Notes: generated from the letters alone by a model not told the origin. Numbered from the stretch's first letter, positions 45,201-56,235 are shown. The stretch: DNA of 64,000 bases from Zygnema cylindricum (GCA_037447655.1 JBBHKE010002309.1:62001-126000), one strand, 5' to 3'. Translations and numbers: made by a program.

Positions 45201-45240
45201 CTACTGGCAAATTATTGACAGTATGAACAAAAATGGTTGA
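35780..45240 (+). CDS. GT37-family fucosyltransferase (xyloglucan fucosyltransferase-like), 7 exons
   Basis: Proposed exons: 35780-35845, 37803-37914, 38227-38590, 39493-39678, 40078-40167, 40674-40967 and 44811-45240. All introns are GT-AG, phases agree, and the sum is 1542 nt (513 aa plus TGA). Exon 1 gives a signal anchor (MWRRLILAVAVLLICSNVAL); exon 2 a LREYEKMHKHC stem motif; exon 3 VVFKGNAGFGNRIHGLISTF and FLYALLTNR; exon 4 FFFCDEAQLALRDIPWL; exon 5 LARYLLHP; exon 6 RIGLQIRTF, the putative GDP-fucose motif; exon 7 SEVSTFGKLSAAL and a Cys-rich tail. This order fits plant GT37 enzymes, Golgi type II proteins that add fucose to xyloglucan or arabinogalactan; acceptor unknown. Land-plant members usually have few introns, so this structure is unusual. 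Exon 1 is the least certain (chosen by phase, anchor and donor GGGGTGAGG), then the exon 3 donor. No stop interrupts the frame. Confidence 0.85.
36425..36935 (+). repeat. Hierarchical satellite: 72-bp unit of 15-18-bp sub-repeats
   Basis: Sub-repeats are variants of TGTACTAAATGTTTG. From about 36590 they form a 72-bp higher-order unit repeated almost perfectly about four times. A 111-codon Cys-rich ORF over it merely reflects the 24-codon period (72 bp is divisible by three). In GT37 intron 1. Confidence 0.9.
37184..37282. repeat. GA-rich purine tract
   Basis: About 100 bp of GAGAGGGGG-type sequence in GT37 intron 1, preceded at 37101 by a hAT-like left-end fragment (TAGTGTTGTGTATCGG). Confidence 0.85.
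37556..37770. repeat. Degenerate ~45-bp tandem repeat just upstream of GT37 exon 2
   Basis: About 4.5 diverged units of the type CCATTAAATCCTTCTTCAAA followed by CTNTATCATATTCTTGAATT. On the minus strand it reads as a Lys/Phe-rich frame with internal repeats, which I take as a by-product of the repeat. Confidence 0.65.
38985..39450. repeat. Clusters of AGTCA/TGACT words forming inverted arrays in GT37 intron 3
   Basis: The left half is rich in CATAGTCA and GACATAGTC; the right half in TTGACTATG and TTGACTA. Could fold on itself. No gene signal. Confidence 0.5.
41259..41730 (+). mobile_element. Z2, partial Z-family MITE in GT37 intron 6
   Basis: Left end TAA then GGGTACGGCCCCATGTGGC, the GCGCCGTAC block, and the central palindrome AAAACACATCGGTGATGTGTTTT (41461-41483). 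The right end was not found. Confidence 0.7.
41815..43140 (+). pseudogene. Copia reverse transcriptase/RNase H fossil in GT37 intron 6
   Basis: Frames are scrambled, but ordered motifs survive: RLAHKGFQQKVGVDFSEIYDPVVRF (two pieces, ~41846-41920; it parallels the RLVAKGF…EETFSPVVRF region), a GLKQAP-like stretch near 42040, a GKYDILW-like stretch near 42270, WIKEKLGELGL near 42860, GKHIGF near 42960, and TTQEATDPLAKS near 43035. This lineage differs from families A-C. Too decayed to be active. Confidence 0.75.
43384..44114. mobile_element. Z4, diverged complete PIF/Harbinger-like MITE in GT37 intron 6
   Basis: The left end GGTTGTGTGCCCATGT and right end ACATGGGCACACAACC are perfect 16-bp inverted repeats flanked by TTA (43381-43383 and 44115-44117). 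731 bp, no transposase. It has a GA-rich stretch near 43665-43725 and the AGTTTGAAGATGA word found in other Z copies. Confidence 0.85.
44455..44765. repeat. CT-rich tract upstream of GT37 last exon
   Basis: About 310 bp of pyrimidine-rich sequence (CTCCCTC, TTTCC words) ending ~45 bp before the exon 7 acceptor (44809-44810). It may act as an extended polypyrimidine region, but its length is far beyond need. Confidence 0.8.
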
Positions 45241-46031
45241 TAAGATCGGTGGGTTTTGTAAGATTGATAGCACTCGCTTTGGGAGGTTGAGCGGATAAGA
45301 ATTCATTTAATTAAGGGGTTATGCCTTCATTTAGTCGAATTGCTTATGTGAGTTAGCCAATTCACATAAGGTGTGTAGTGTTGAATCACTTTCAAAAACC
45401 GGTACAAAAATTGAGGCTTAGATTATGGCAATGTAGCTCTTAGTTTGGGTATTTTAAAAAAAGAAGGTTGTCATGAGTGTAATATGTCACTATGACATGT
45501 TAATTGTTGTGTGTTGGTATCTCAATTATGTGTGCGGACCAATGAAGTAAAGAAATGTACCTACAGATTTTGTGTTTCAGTCTCTAGTAGAAAACAAACC
45601 CAATCCCCCCGCAAAGATGGGAAGGAATGATTAAATGTTAGCCGTAGGCCCAAACTTGGGGAACCTTGGTGTTCCAAAATGTTTTTTATGAAATGTGTTG
45701 TTGGTGCTCTTTTTTCCTTGTCTTTACTATGCACATGTACAACGTTGTTTGCTATTTTCACTTGTATTGATTTCTTTTTTCTCATTCCGTCTTGTTTTTC
45801 GCTACTGTTTTTTTCTTTTTCCTTCTTCTCTTGCGATTCTTTTGAGAATGTTGCTCACTTCAGCTTTGTTGTTGGTTATATCACTACTATTGCTAGTTAC
45901 AACATTTTTTTTGCTTATACAAGGTGTGGTACGTGTTGTTTGTAGCCTTGGTACTTGTTGTTTGCCCCGTTGTTGTTTTTTCCACCTTAACATCCCCCTT
46001 TATAACAGGGACGTTGTTCAATTATTATTTA
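45241..46031. other. Intergenic downstream of the GT37 gene
   Basis: No gene recognised. Part is T-rich (45690-45910) with low-complexity ORFs. Confidence 0.5.
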
Positions 46032-46919
46032 GGGTAAGTCCCGATGTATTAAAGTATCTACTTTTCTCTGTCTTTTTGCCCTAAAATTCAGGGAACTTTG
46101 ACAATAACTTTAGCCGTACGAGAAAATCATTTTTAACAAAATAGAGTGAACGTCAATTCATACTTTAGATGTAGGGTGTGTTTGTCGTCATGATAACACA
46201 TTTTACCGTTTTCCCCTTTTCGACCCCAGGGCAAGAGAATCCAGCCCAAGAAAAAACTTCATCCAAAATCACCTCGAGGGGGTGATTTTAGTTCAAGTGC
46301 CGCCCAAAAAACGAATGAAAAACGATCCACGCACGTGCCACAAGAGTGGGAAAATTTTAAGACGAGGGAGAGTCCTCGCTATTTTTCTCCGTGCCCGTCA
46401 CGCGCATGTACAAAAAAAATTTTGCAGGGCTCTCGGACATCCACTTTCATCATGGGGTCCTTTGCAAAATTTTGTGCCGTCGTCGCCTCTCCCCTCTCCC
46501 TCTCACACCATCGCTTTTATTTCACACTTTTTAGAATGAGACACGACAATATTGGTATAAAATGAAATATCTTTTAAAAATATTATTTTTGAAAGTTTTT
46601 AGATTTTTTTTTAATGGCATGTCGAGTGAGAAAAGTAGAATAAACGAAATCGGGAAACCATGGTGGAAAGTTGTTAAATCAGTGACGTCGACGTTGTCAC
46701 AAGTGAGCATGACGTCACAATGTCACCAAACCCTAAACATCTACAGTTTCACAAAAATCTAGACATTTACCACTGTCGCTATTTTTGTTAGCGTCAGTAA
46801 TCGTCAGAAGTTTCGTAGTCGGCTTCAATCGTCACAAGTTGTACCTACGTCTACAGCCGTCACATTTTACTACAGTCCAAAGTACTTTATCAAAGTATCG
46901 ATTACATGGGGACGTACCC
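46032..46919. mobile_element. X4, PIF/Harbinger-like MITE
   Basis: The left end GGGTAAGTCCCGATGT and right end ACATGGGGACGTACCC are inverted repeats. The interior follows X1/X2 in order, including the central near-palindrome AAAATCACCTCGAGGGGGTG (46267-46286), the CCCTCTCCC tract, AGTGACGTCGACGTTGTC, and the CATCTACAGTTTC block. TTA precedes it; the right flank no longer matches. Non-coding. Confidence 0.75.
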
Positions 46920-47905
46920 TCGCAACCTAATATAATATGGAAACATGCGTTATTCTGGTTGGGCACTAGCGCCTACGTCATTTTATACCACATTGCAGGA
47001 TTTGCCTATCAGTTCATTGACTACCTTCGAATTGTGAATTAATGTACTTAACAGGCTAGATTTTTGTCTTACTTTTTTATGTCAGTCGTCATATGAAAAC
47101 AACAATCGACACGGAAGTCTAAGTTATTAGTCTTCAGAAATTGCAAGCATCACATGTAAAAAACAAATTGGTCGCAAGCAACCTTTAATCATTAAAGAGA
47201 AGCTTTCTCTAATTTTGTGAGGAGAAGGAGTGGAGCAGCGTTTTCTTTTCCAATCACTATGTTTCATCTCTCACCCTCCTTAAAACTTTGAAAAAATATG
47301 AAACGGAGAGGGTAGAGAGAGAGGAAGATGAAAAAGGATTGCAAATAGAGGGAGAAGGAAAGATTTAGGGAGAGGGAGAAGGAGAGGGATAAAGCAAGGG
47401 AGAGGGAGAAAGTGAGGGCTCTACAGAAGAGAGGGAGATGTAACCAAAAAGAAAACTTCTTCTCCTCTCTCCCTCTCCCTTTAACTTGTATCTCTCTCCA
47501 CACCGTCTCCTTTAACCTTTTTAGGTTTTTAAAAAGTGTGAAATAAAAAATAAAACAATTGAAAAAAGGGTGCGCCTGTTGCTCTCCTAAATAAAATAAA
47601 GTGAAAGGGGAGTTCCACTCCAATGATTAAACATAGCTTCCACAGTACACTTTTATTTAAATGTGATGCGTACAGTTTCGAAAGCATAACTTTTGAACAC
47701 CCGTGACGATTATTGTTTTCATACGACAGTGTTGGAACCCAATGTATAAAGAACCAAAAGGGCACTGGCCGGAACTTTACTTTAGCTCAGCTGGTAGAGA
47801 AAGTATAAGTTTAACACCAAGTCGTGGGTCCTTTCTTTGGCTAAGCTATTTTTCCAAAGTAAAACCTTTGGCGCCCTTGCAATAGTTGAATGTAGTCGAT
47901 GCTAA
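46920..47905. repeat. Intergenic with GA/CT tract at 47295-47500
   Basis: Purine-rich AGAGGGAGAAGG sequence passes into CTCTCCCTCTCC sequence. Apart from the tRNA-like remnant no gene is seen. Confidence 0.6.
47775..47845 (+). pseudogene. tRNA-like pseudogene
   Basis: TTAGCTCAGCTGGTAGAG is a textbook D-arm/A-box. About 40 bp later GTCGTGGGTCCTTTC is a mutated T-arm/B-box (GTCGTGGGTTCGAAC expected). Acceptor and T stems do not pair, so it is a relic, Lys-like in these two arms. Confidence 0.55.
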
Positions 47906-48625
47906 GGTCATGTCCCCATGTGCCAAAATACGGGTTTTTTTCTATCGTTTTCATCAAAAGCTTAGCGCCGTCCAAATTAAATTACAACCGTATGAAGAAA
48001 TTGAAAAAAGTGAAAGTACGATTTGCGTCAGCTTCAAACTTAGAATGTACTACCTGTTGTGTCTTGTGTTTTTCAACCCAGGACCACATCATACCACGTC
48101 ATCTTCGATCGTTACATTAAAACACATCGGAGATGTGTTTTAAATTAAAGTATCATCTCATGAAAAGTAGAGAAACATAATCGAATGTGCTAAAGGTTTT
48201 CAAAAAATTTGGACGATATCAAACGACGAGGAAAAATACATGACACGATTTGGTTTCCGGTACGGATTTTTTTCTGCAAGGGTCTCACAATTCCGATGAA
48301 TTTTACGACGACTAAATAAACAACTCAAGATTCGGATGCATTTTTTGACGACTAGACAAAAGACGCAAAGGCCAAGGCATCTTCTTCAACCATGAATTGC
48401 ACAAGCTGGAAGGTTGTACGTCTACAATGTCACGCAAAGACATGCAGCGTCATAAGTAGTTCCAAAAAATACGGTGCAACGACGCAGATTGTGGAAGTAT
48501 ACAATAGCGACAGTCTTAAGTAACAATGTCGTTTTTAGCCGTTGGGACACTTGAAAATCGTGTTACGTGAATCAATACAAAGTGAGTGCGCTAAGTTGCA
48601 ATTACAAAGGAACACGACATAACTC
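47906..48625. mobile_element. Z3, PIF/Harbinger-like MITE (reverse orientation to Z1)
   Basis: 720 bp, flanked by TAA at 47903-47905 and 48626-48628. The left end GGTCATGTCCCCATGTGCC and right end CGACATAACTC are imperfect inverted repeats. Central palindrome TTAAAACACATCGGAGATGT (from about 48117) with its matching arm. The right half is the reverse complement of 33720-34060 in Z1. Confidence 0.82.
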
Positions 48626-48628
48626 TAA

Positions 48629-49229
48629 GTGTTTTTTAGGCATTTCATTGTCTAAAAAGACTAGATTCAACTTGCCTACTCCTTTTAGTGTAAACTCTAT
48701 TCAATTCTCCTACGCTTTTCCCTACCTTCGTGACATATTTTTACGATAAACCTCCCGTGTTTAGTTATGACTCATACAAAAAGTTTACTACAAAAATTGA
48801 ATTTTGAAAACCAAAGTAATTATTTCAAAACGGAAGGACAAAAAGCCGCGGCAACCTTTGAAGGTTGATAGATGACAAATGGAGCATGAGAGGATAATTT
48901 CGTTGGATTTAAATCCATTGTGGCAGAAGGCGCATGGCCTATACAATGTGTTGGGGTGTCATCGCGCATTTATCGTGGATATTTTTTTCTTTTACAAATC
49001 TACCAATTATACACGTATAATAGTGTGTGGTTAGTGTCTTTGTGAGGACACTATCCACACACTGGATGGTATGCGTAATTCCTACGCCGATTTGGAAACG
49101 CAAAAAATTGAGTGGTCAAGCTTTACGCCCATACGCTTGGAGAATCGTGACAGGTATCGTGACACGTTTCCCTAAAAAAACAATGCAAAATTATACGAAA
49201 ATGGAAAGAACGCTGTAAACAACCTTACT
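48629..49229. other. Intergenic, nothing recognised
   Basis: No ORF or repeat I can assign, apart from a phrase (AAATCTACCAATTATA) shared with 14000. Confidence 0.4.
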
Positions 49230-49740
49230 ATTTTGCTAATGGTGGTCCACCCTCAATCATTTTTTTTTTCAGGTAGAGGGGCACCACTGTGTCACGGGCA
49301 TTGCCAGATTGTCGTGATGGGCAAGTGACGTCAAATGTCGCGCCGGGGAAGCATCTTCGAGATTTTTGTGAACGCCAGATAAGATCCATGCGGGGCATTT
49401 GTGTAGATGCCATTGGACCTTCGCAATACCTACTCGCATAAAAAATAGATGTTGTCATAGGTTCAACCTTGTGGAGCCCCAACATGACGACAAGAGGAGT
49501 CGCAACATACCGACAACGACAACAGTCATTTCTCGCTGCAAGTGACATCTCTCGGGTAATAGATGCTAGCGTCAAATTTGACGACAGACGCATATGCCTG
49601 CGAATAGTCGACTCCTCATTGTTGAAATACTTTACAAACGAGCCTAGCTTTATATTTATTCGCTTTTCCAGAAGCACCAGTGTTGGTCTTAAAGACCCAT
49701 TTTGCGTCAATCGCCTACTTCCCCTCCGGTAAGTGAACAC
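49230..49740 (-). pseudogene. Copia reverse transcriptase fossil
   Basis: On the minus strand the frame beginning near 49720 reads AKWVFKTNTGASGKANKYKA, then RLVCKVFQQ, a stop, and GVDYSQAYASVVKF, the standard N-terminal block of copia reverse transcriptase. Later weak matches include DNIYFMR near 49450. A 170-codon open frame on the same strand is a shifted shadow of it. Multiple stops; no LTR found nearby. Confidence 0.75.
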
Positions 49741-50314
49741 TTTCGAATGTAAGATTCTCTACAATGGACTTTTACTCCCTCTCCCAAGGAAGCTGCCATT
49801 TAGACTCCAATCACCTGAATTTTTTTGGATTGGTGTAAGATTGGGCGTCGCCGACGTAGTTCTCACACAATGATTGCTAAAGGAATAAATCCTCCTCCCT
49901 AGTTGTCGAGATATAACGAGAATTTTTGACATTTCCTCCTTTTCGATTGTAAGATTAACGAGCCGGTTGCCTCCCTCATAATTCCTGTGTACTCGTCCTT
50001 AAATTAACATCTGATTCATTGATTGTATTTTAGTCGTTCTGACTTGATGAACTTAATTTTGAATTGGTTGAATTTTATGAATTTGATGACATTTGGGAAT
50101 CCGAATGTCGTGATTCTATATCAATGTCTACTACAATATTTAATGTTTGCTTCCCCCTCTTGACATTGATAGCCGAATCTGGCCCAATGTCGGAATCGGA
50201 TTCCTCAATGTCCGAGAATTCGGACATTTGGCTTCCTCATGAAAATCCAAATTCCTCCGTAATTTCGCCGATCGTTCAATTGAAGAATTCCATTTAATGC
50301 GTGCACTACGGTAA

Positions 50315-50372
50315 GTCTTCGCTAAAAAACAAAATAAGAAGACTAAGTTTCGGTTACATGGGACATGCCATA
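50315..50372. mobile_element. X-family right-end remnant
   Basis: TCTTCGCTAAAAAACAAA … ACTAAGTTTCGGTTACATGG matches the right end of X1 (25385-25430). No left part. Confidence 0.6.
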
Positions 50373-50656
50373 TATAGTTGAGCATAAATATACGTATTAT
50401 AAGCACACAAGGTGTAAAATAGGCATAGTTCCATAAAAGCGATTGCGGCATTTTTTTAAGAACGCGCTTTTTTTACACCATTTAATGCATTTAACAAGAA
50501 ACGAGGACAAGAAACGAGGACCTTTCGATTTATGATTCCAAACGTGCTTAATATATTCCGTACAAGCAGTTTTGGACTTAGGAAGATTCTGCTTGGTATA
50601 CAAGAATGGTGCCGGAACTACGTCGCTTTTTCTCCTTCGCAATGGAGGGTTCCGAT

Positions 50657-50944
50657 TTACAGTGGAAGAGTGCCCCAAATGTCGTTCGCATTTAACACAA
50701 TCATGACATATATGGATTTGGACACATCTAACGCCCGCAGTTTCGCCTCAGTTTCAAGCCTAAGAGGAACGTGATTGGTAGTCGCCAGTTCCAAAGGAAT
50801 ATGGAAGAAGGTATATTGCCAGACCGTTGAAATTGACTTTACGGCGTGAGCTTTCCTCACATGTGCCAATTGCTGAAATGTCGGCGGATATTTCCGTCGG
50901 GACGTACTGCAACATTTTACGAGGTCGGCGACGCTAAAGTCCAT
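50657..50944 (-). CDS. Hypothetical 95-codon ORF
   Basis: MDFSVADLVKCCSTSRRKYP start, mixed composition and no low-complexity, unlike most ORFs here. It could be an exon or chance. I recognise no domain. No clear splice or promoter signal decides it. Confidence 0.2.
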   Translation of the reverse strand: MDFSVADLVKCCSTSRRKYPPTFQQLAHVRKAHAVKSISTVWQYTFFHIPLELATTNHVPLRLETEAKLRALDVSKSIYVMIVLNANDIWGTLPL

Positions 50945-51039
50945 AGTTGTTCAAATCGAGCGATTTTTTCATTTTTTACGATTTCCACGTATTATTCGTG
51001 ACTTTTGAAAAAATAGCAAAAAAAAGCGATACACTTTCT

Positions 51040-51290
51040 GTCCGGTAAACTGAATGGGCAATTTATGGCAACTGTATGGTATTTTACGGTAATTGTACGG
51101 TTTTTTACTGAAAATGTATGGAATTTTACGAATATACACGTTGCACGTATTAGTACTTTCTGTAATGTACGGAATTTGACGAAAAGATACGTTGCACGTA
51201 TTAGTACTTTCTTTCCGGTAAACTAAACAAAAATTTCACGGATAATGTACGGAATTTTATCGTTCATGTACGGACAATTTCGTAAGAGAC
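51040..51290. repeat. GTACGGAATTTTACG-type short repeats
   Basis: Variants of TGTACGGAATTTTACG occur about five times, and CGTTGCACGTATTAGTACTT occurs twice (about 51145 and 51190). Confidence 0.6.
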
Positions 51291-51299
51291 GTTGCAGCG

Positions 51300-52640
51300 T
51301 CACACTATTTGCGCGGTAAGTTTGAAATGTGTACGAACGTCTTCTTCAAAAAAAAATCAAAGAAGCCGCCATGAAAACTTGAAAGCGAATCTTGAAGGAA
51401 GATGTCATTACTAACGCCACACTATACAGTGAAACAGCTGAAGTCGTTGTCGAGGAAGCTACAGACCACGAAAGAAACAACCATTTGGTTTAATGTGATT
51501 GTTTATTTTATATTATTAACATGTTACTTCGCGCAATGTTTAATGATGAAAAATGTCATCTGCATATGACCTGTAATTTGTTTTTTTGTAATTAGAAAAA
51601 TGAGACTTTTGGCATTCTTTCCTGCCCATTTTTATATACTGGGTCTCTTTCTTAGTTTATTTGTGTGAAAACATAAGTCCATGAAGATATTATTTGCCTG
51701 TGAGAGACATCAAAGCATCAGAATCCCAAGAATGATACAAAACCTGACAATATCATGCACACAGTTCCTACAAAATTGGTCACTTTTGAATTAAGCCACT
51801 GTCTTCACACAGATTAATCCGATTTGTATTTGAGAACCTTGTGAGAAAACAACAAAAATTTGTTTTCGTTAGGGATAACAACAAATTTTAATCTTCATAT
51901 TGCAGCTATAGAATTTTTGCTTAAATGTTCAAACAGATCTCAACACCAAAACTAATTAGGATAAAAAAAATGGCACTGGCTACTATACTCCTGTACTGAG
52001 TATTTTATTGTTATTCTCACATCTTCCATAGCAAAAACACCAGCAAAAAGCTACAGCTAAAGAATGTGAATGTGTAACATGTTGCAATAACATGTACTTA
52101 ATAAATGACTGAAATTTACGAAAGAAAAATTAAGCATTTCGCCAAAATGAACTTAGCTATCTTTGTAGCCGAGGTGATAACTAATAAGGAAAATATTATT
52201 AAAAAAGAAACTAAACATTAGATCCTCCCAGTTGCCTCTAGACTTGGGCTTGTAATTGTAGACATTTGCCACTCGTTCATCAAAACTGGCCCATTTTTTT
52301 AATCCAGAACTGGATTGTTTTCTTGTTCCAATCCAAAACTAACCATTAGCCCCCTGGAAAAAATGTTAAAAAAAAGAAAAAAAGGAAAAAAATGGCTCTT
52401 TAAATGTTTAGCCCTAGTAGTGAAAAACAAATGTGCAATGATATCAAGCTCAAGCTATGAGTTAAGGGCTGAACTAAATTCAAATTCCCATCAAATCCTC
52501 AACTAACCTCAAACTGGCAAAAGATTTTGCACCAACGACAAGTCTCCAAAACATGCACTAAAGACAAGTCTCCAATGCATTCAAAAAAGAGGGTATCTAA
52601 ACCAGGTTAAACAATTAGAATTTTAAAACTAGTCAAATGT
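51300..52640. other. Intergenic AT-rich stretch
   Basis: No gene recognised. A segment near 52500-52590 repeats GACAAGTCTCCAA twice. Confidence 0.4.
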
Positions 52641-52645
52641 CTCAC

Positions 52646-52800
52646 ATTCTCAAGGGCAGTGTGCACAAGCCTTCTAAGCAATTTGGTTCCAAATCCACAT
52701 CTTCGATATGGCTCTCGTATGCAAAGATTCTCAAAATAGATACCTCATTTGGCAAGAAATGTGAGTAGTTAGGGAAGAAAAGCGCGAGCCCACCACCGTT
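52646..52800 (-). pseudogene. GNAT acetyltransferase fossil, plant NATA / diamine acetyltransferase-like
   Basis: On the minus strand the first frame reads GGGLALFFPNYSHFLPNE, and the next frame continues GIYFENLCIREPYRRCGFGT then KLLRRLVHTALEN. Joined across a one-base frame offset near 52748 they match the GNAT core of the plant NATA / spermidine-diamine acetyltransferase family: the ALFFPNYSTF block, then the acetyl-CoA-binding REPYRRxGFG loop. A GTGAGA donor-like site follows at 52645. No other exons were found on either side, and an upstream stop lies close. The frameshift could instead be a tiny sequencing error or intron boundary, but an isolated fragment favours a pseudogene. Confidence 0.6.
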
Positions 52801-55045
52801 CAATTAGCATTGTATGCAAAACCTCAACAAATAAAAAAAAAATGACAAGCAATTTTGACTCCTAAGAACTAAGGAAAACATGTCAAAAGATTGTAGTTGT
52901 ACTTGAAAGATACAGTGGGGTTATTAAAAAACGTAAAGAGTTCCCTAAAACAATCCAACAAAAAGTCGTAAAAGTAGTCGCGATATTTGGCCTTTTATAT
53001 GGAGCAAAGTGAGTTTCCTATCGCAATTGTTCGATATCTGTTTTTTTTTGTATTTTTCTGTATTGATATATCGGTAAGCCACTATCACCAATATTTTGAG
53101 AAGCAACAAGAGGTTTAAATTTTCACATTTGTCGGCACGTCGAAGTACGAAAGCACTTATCTGTACTTATACTGTACAAAATCAATATTTTTCATTATAG
53201 ATAAGTCAAAAAAGTAAGTATTGGTTTGAGGCAAAAAATTTACCAATACAGAATGATACTAGTTAGTGATAAATATAGTTGTTAAAATCGCATAGTACGC
53301 ATGAAACGAACGCGCGAATAAAATGTGCGTTTCACATTTAAATTGAAAAACTAGTTAAAATGCGTTGTACAATTTTGCTTCTGTACTACTCCGTACATTT
53401 GTCAAATTTGAATGACTCATTTGCCCCAGTTTGAACATTTTCCGTCAAATGAGCGCTCTCTAATTGTAGATATTTATAAAGCTATCGCACTCCTTGTGTG
53501 TATCGGCTCTTTTACATCAACTGGTTACTGACGATTGATCGAGGCTAGGTTGAAATATTGTTTAGCACCACTCTTTTTGACAGAGTCATATTTTTTGTGT
53601 CTGAGATTGTCTGAGACTATCTAACATCCAACCATGGCCTTCTCTCTCTATCTCTCTAAGAGTCTACGACTACTTAAAAACAAAAGAGAGACAATATACA
53701 AACTACCTTTTTCAACATTCAGCATGGCCTCAAACCCTAAAAAAACATGCTCCCACTTTACTCCTCGAGTTCTAGGCATGGATGCTTTTGGCGCGGTTCG
53801 TAAATGCTTCAACATCGGCTTCAATGGCATTTTCAGTAGCTTTTTCTGCGGCGTCTGCAATGGCGACTTCCTTTTAGAGGAGTTTTAATGGCGGCTTCCA
53901 TGTAAAAAAGGACAGTCATACAGAAAATCAAACTTACCACGCACAAATAGTGCAACACATAGTTCAAGAGTAGGTGAAAGTAGGCCCATACAATATGCCT
54001 ATTGTACTCAAAACATACAATATGGCCTTAAGACCCATATTGTATTGGTCGCAAAATGAAAAATAATAGTAACAAGGCTGAGTTGCACATCGATTGATAG
54101 AGAATTAAACGTCATGTCTAAATTTTGAAAAACATGCGGACAAATTTCTATTTTTCAGTAAGTTTTGAGGTATTTCTTATTTAAACCGTCAGATTTGGAC
54201 GATCGGACGGTCGCTGATCAAAGTAGCGATCTAAGAAGATCACATGAAAAGCCCATAACACAACTTACAATAGGACTTACCTCCGCGTTTTTTTACGGGT
54301 TTTAATGTATCTCGCCGGTCGGGTGGTAAAAATTCGTCCGACTCGTGCGCGCTGATGATCATGGTTCGTCGTTCGTACAAGAGTGTGCCAACGCACCTCT
54401 GATGTATGCCTCCTCTGGCGAGTTTTGTACCAGGATTTTAGCACCACAAAGACTACCATAAAAAAATACCGCGAGCTTTATGGTGCAACGTTCTCTTTAG
54501 CGTTCCGTACATATTTCAGGACAGTTTAGTTCATTTTTTACAAAAACTAAGCCAATTTAAGCAAATTCCATCGGAATAATACGTGAAAACGGCGAATTGA
54601 ACAACTAAGGTGATAATACAGAATAAGTTGCCGGAGGCCTCAGGGCTCTTGGCGACCAATGATTAGGCGCCGCTAGATCTATGCGACACAAAGCTTCGCG
54701 GCTGTCACTCTTCTGGCGAAAGTTAAACTGAAATGCTCTAGGGAGGAAGCTGTGGCCCGTAAACTATCGGCATATCATGTACTCGTTAAGCAGCGCGTAA
54801 ATAAAGTTTTGTCGGCATATCGGTACTCGTTAAACGGCAGCGTAAAGAAAACAAATAAAATGGGCTCATCCGCAGGCTTTTGATTCTTTTCTTGGAACTT
54901 TAAAGCCCGGGTTATTAGTGTCTGCGGTGTGCGGGTCGTTTCATGTGCGACAAAAAAATCGGTCATCGCTAAAACGACCCTCCACTCTTTCTCTTCTACT
55001 TCCTTAACTTTCCCGAAAGGTCCGTCGATTTCAAAAGTGAAGGCC
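52801..55045. other. Intergenic, no firm gene
   Basis: Contains a TATTTATAAAG box near 53470 upstream of an 84-codon ORF (53634-53888, ATG in good context ACCATGG), which has no recognisable domain and Gly/Phe-rich internal near-repeats. Remnants of ATATCG-rich hAT-like sequence occur near 52980-53090. Confidence 0.35.
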
Positions 55046-55161
55046 ATGGCTCCTTCTCCCGCCTCACCACTCTTTCTTTTTGTCGTTTTGTGCCTTGTCC
55101 GTGTTCCTTCCCTGTCCGCCTCTCGCCTCCCTCCCTCCTTTATGGAAGAAGAAAGTCCCTC
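55046..55161 (+). CDS. Candidate first exon of a secreted protein
   Basis: ATG in context AAGGCCATGGCT, then MAPSPASPLFLFVVLCLVRV and PSLSASRLPPSFMEEESPSG: a short N-region, an 11-residue hydrophobic core and a small-residue cleavage region, i.e. a signal peptide. The frame reaches CAG followed by GTACTTGG, a usable 5' splice site, at about 55162. No downstream exon could be identified before the AT-rich block. Identity of the mature protein is unknown. Confidence 0.35.
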
Positions 55162-56190
55162 AGGTACTTGGCCCGCCGCACGGCTTTAGACCCCCTTTGC
55201 CTCCTTCTGCAATTTCTTTTCTAAAATATTTAAACCCTAAACTCACAAGCAAAGACAACGGTACATAAATATGTATATATATGTATATATATGAAAATAT
55301 ATATATTTATATATATACGTGTATACAAAAATAGAGGAAAAAGGAAAAGGCTTAAAAGCGCTCATCCTTTGAAATACAAATGTCTTTGTTGTCGTCTTAT
55401 GGCTTCATGTTCTTTTAATTTAAAAAACCCTAAAAACCCTAAAACATCCTATAAAACCTATGTTTATTTGGCCCCTTGTCTAAATATAATTTACACATAT
55501 AATTTTTTATTTTTTTTTTGTCGGTAGTGTATGAATACCTGCAAATAAAATTGGATCGAATTCCGATTTTCATTTTTTCCTTTATGTATATCATCTATGA
55601 CTAGAATAAATACCTTTTTTTTTTTTTTTACTTATTTAAAATATGTCGATATCGCGGATACTGTTTCCTTTGATTTTCTTCACGTGCGATTTTTTGAGAA
55701 TAAAACTGCAGTAAAATTGAATTACAGTATTGATAGAATTAGGGTAAGTTGCAAATAAACTGTATGGAGGATCGAATACTTGAAACGGTACGGACGCTCT
55801 GTACGGACGGTCTAATGATGGATGCCCGCGGGAGGTTTTTGACCAATCAGCGAAGGTCCGCAAATCGGGGGAAAGCGGGACACGTCTATGGTGGAGAGAT
55901 CGCGAGGAGAGAAATGAAAGTTGTACGGACGAGGCGGACAACTTTCGTACCGCGGGACGCGAGATCCACGCGTTTGTGAAATACAAGTAACGACAAAATT
56001 CGACTTTTCGTCACTTTGTTTTTTTATTTTTTGTTTTTATAATTTTTGTGTCTGTTTTTGTTTTTGTTTTTTGTTTTTTGTTTTTTGTATTTATTTTTGT
56101 TTTGTTTTTTGTTTTTTGTTTTGTTTTTGTTTTTGTTTTTGTTTTTGTTTGTTGTTTGTTTTTTCTAGTGTGTACGGAGAAAAGATGTTT
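55162..56190. repeat. AT-rich and low-complexity stretch with GTTTTT-type array
   Basis: TATATA runs near 55265-55325; a short GC-richer block with GTACGG words (55740-55980) that I cannot assign; then TTTTTGTTTTTTG repeats at 56045-56165. Confidence 0.6.
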
Positions 56191-56194
56191 TAAG

Positions 56195-56235
56195 TGGCAA
56201 AATAAAAAATTAACCCTAATAGCGATTCACGGTGT
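56195..56235. mobile_element. M-family right-end remnant
   Basis: TTAACCCTAATAGCGATTCACGGTGTA matches the terminal repeat of M3 (61505-61535). Left end not found. Confidence 0.55.

Noticed and set aside
47775-47845. Functional tRNA gene
   Set aside because: A-box is good, but T-arm and acceptor stem do not pair and the B-box is mutated.
53634-53888. 84-codon ORF with good ATG context and upstream TATA-like box
   Set aside because: No recognisable domain, Gly/Phe near-repeats, and the antisense strand is equally open; not enough for a gene call.
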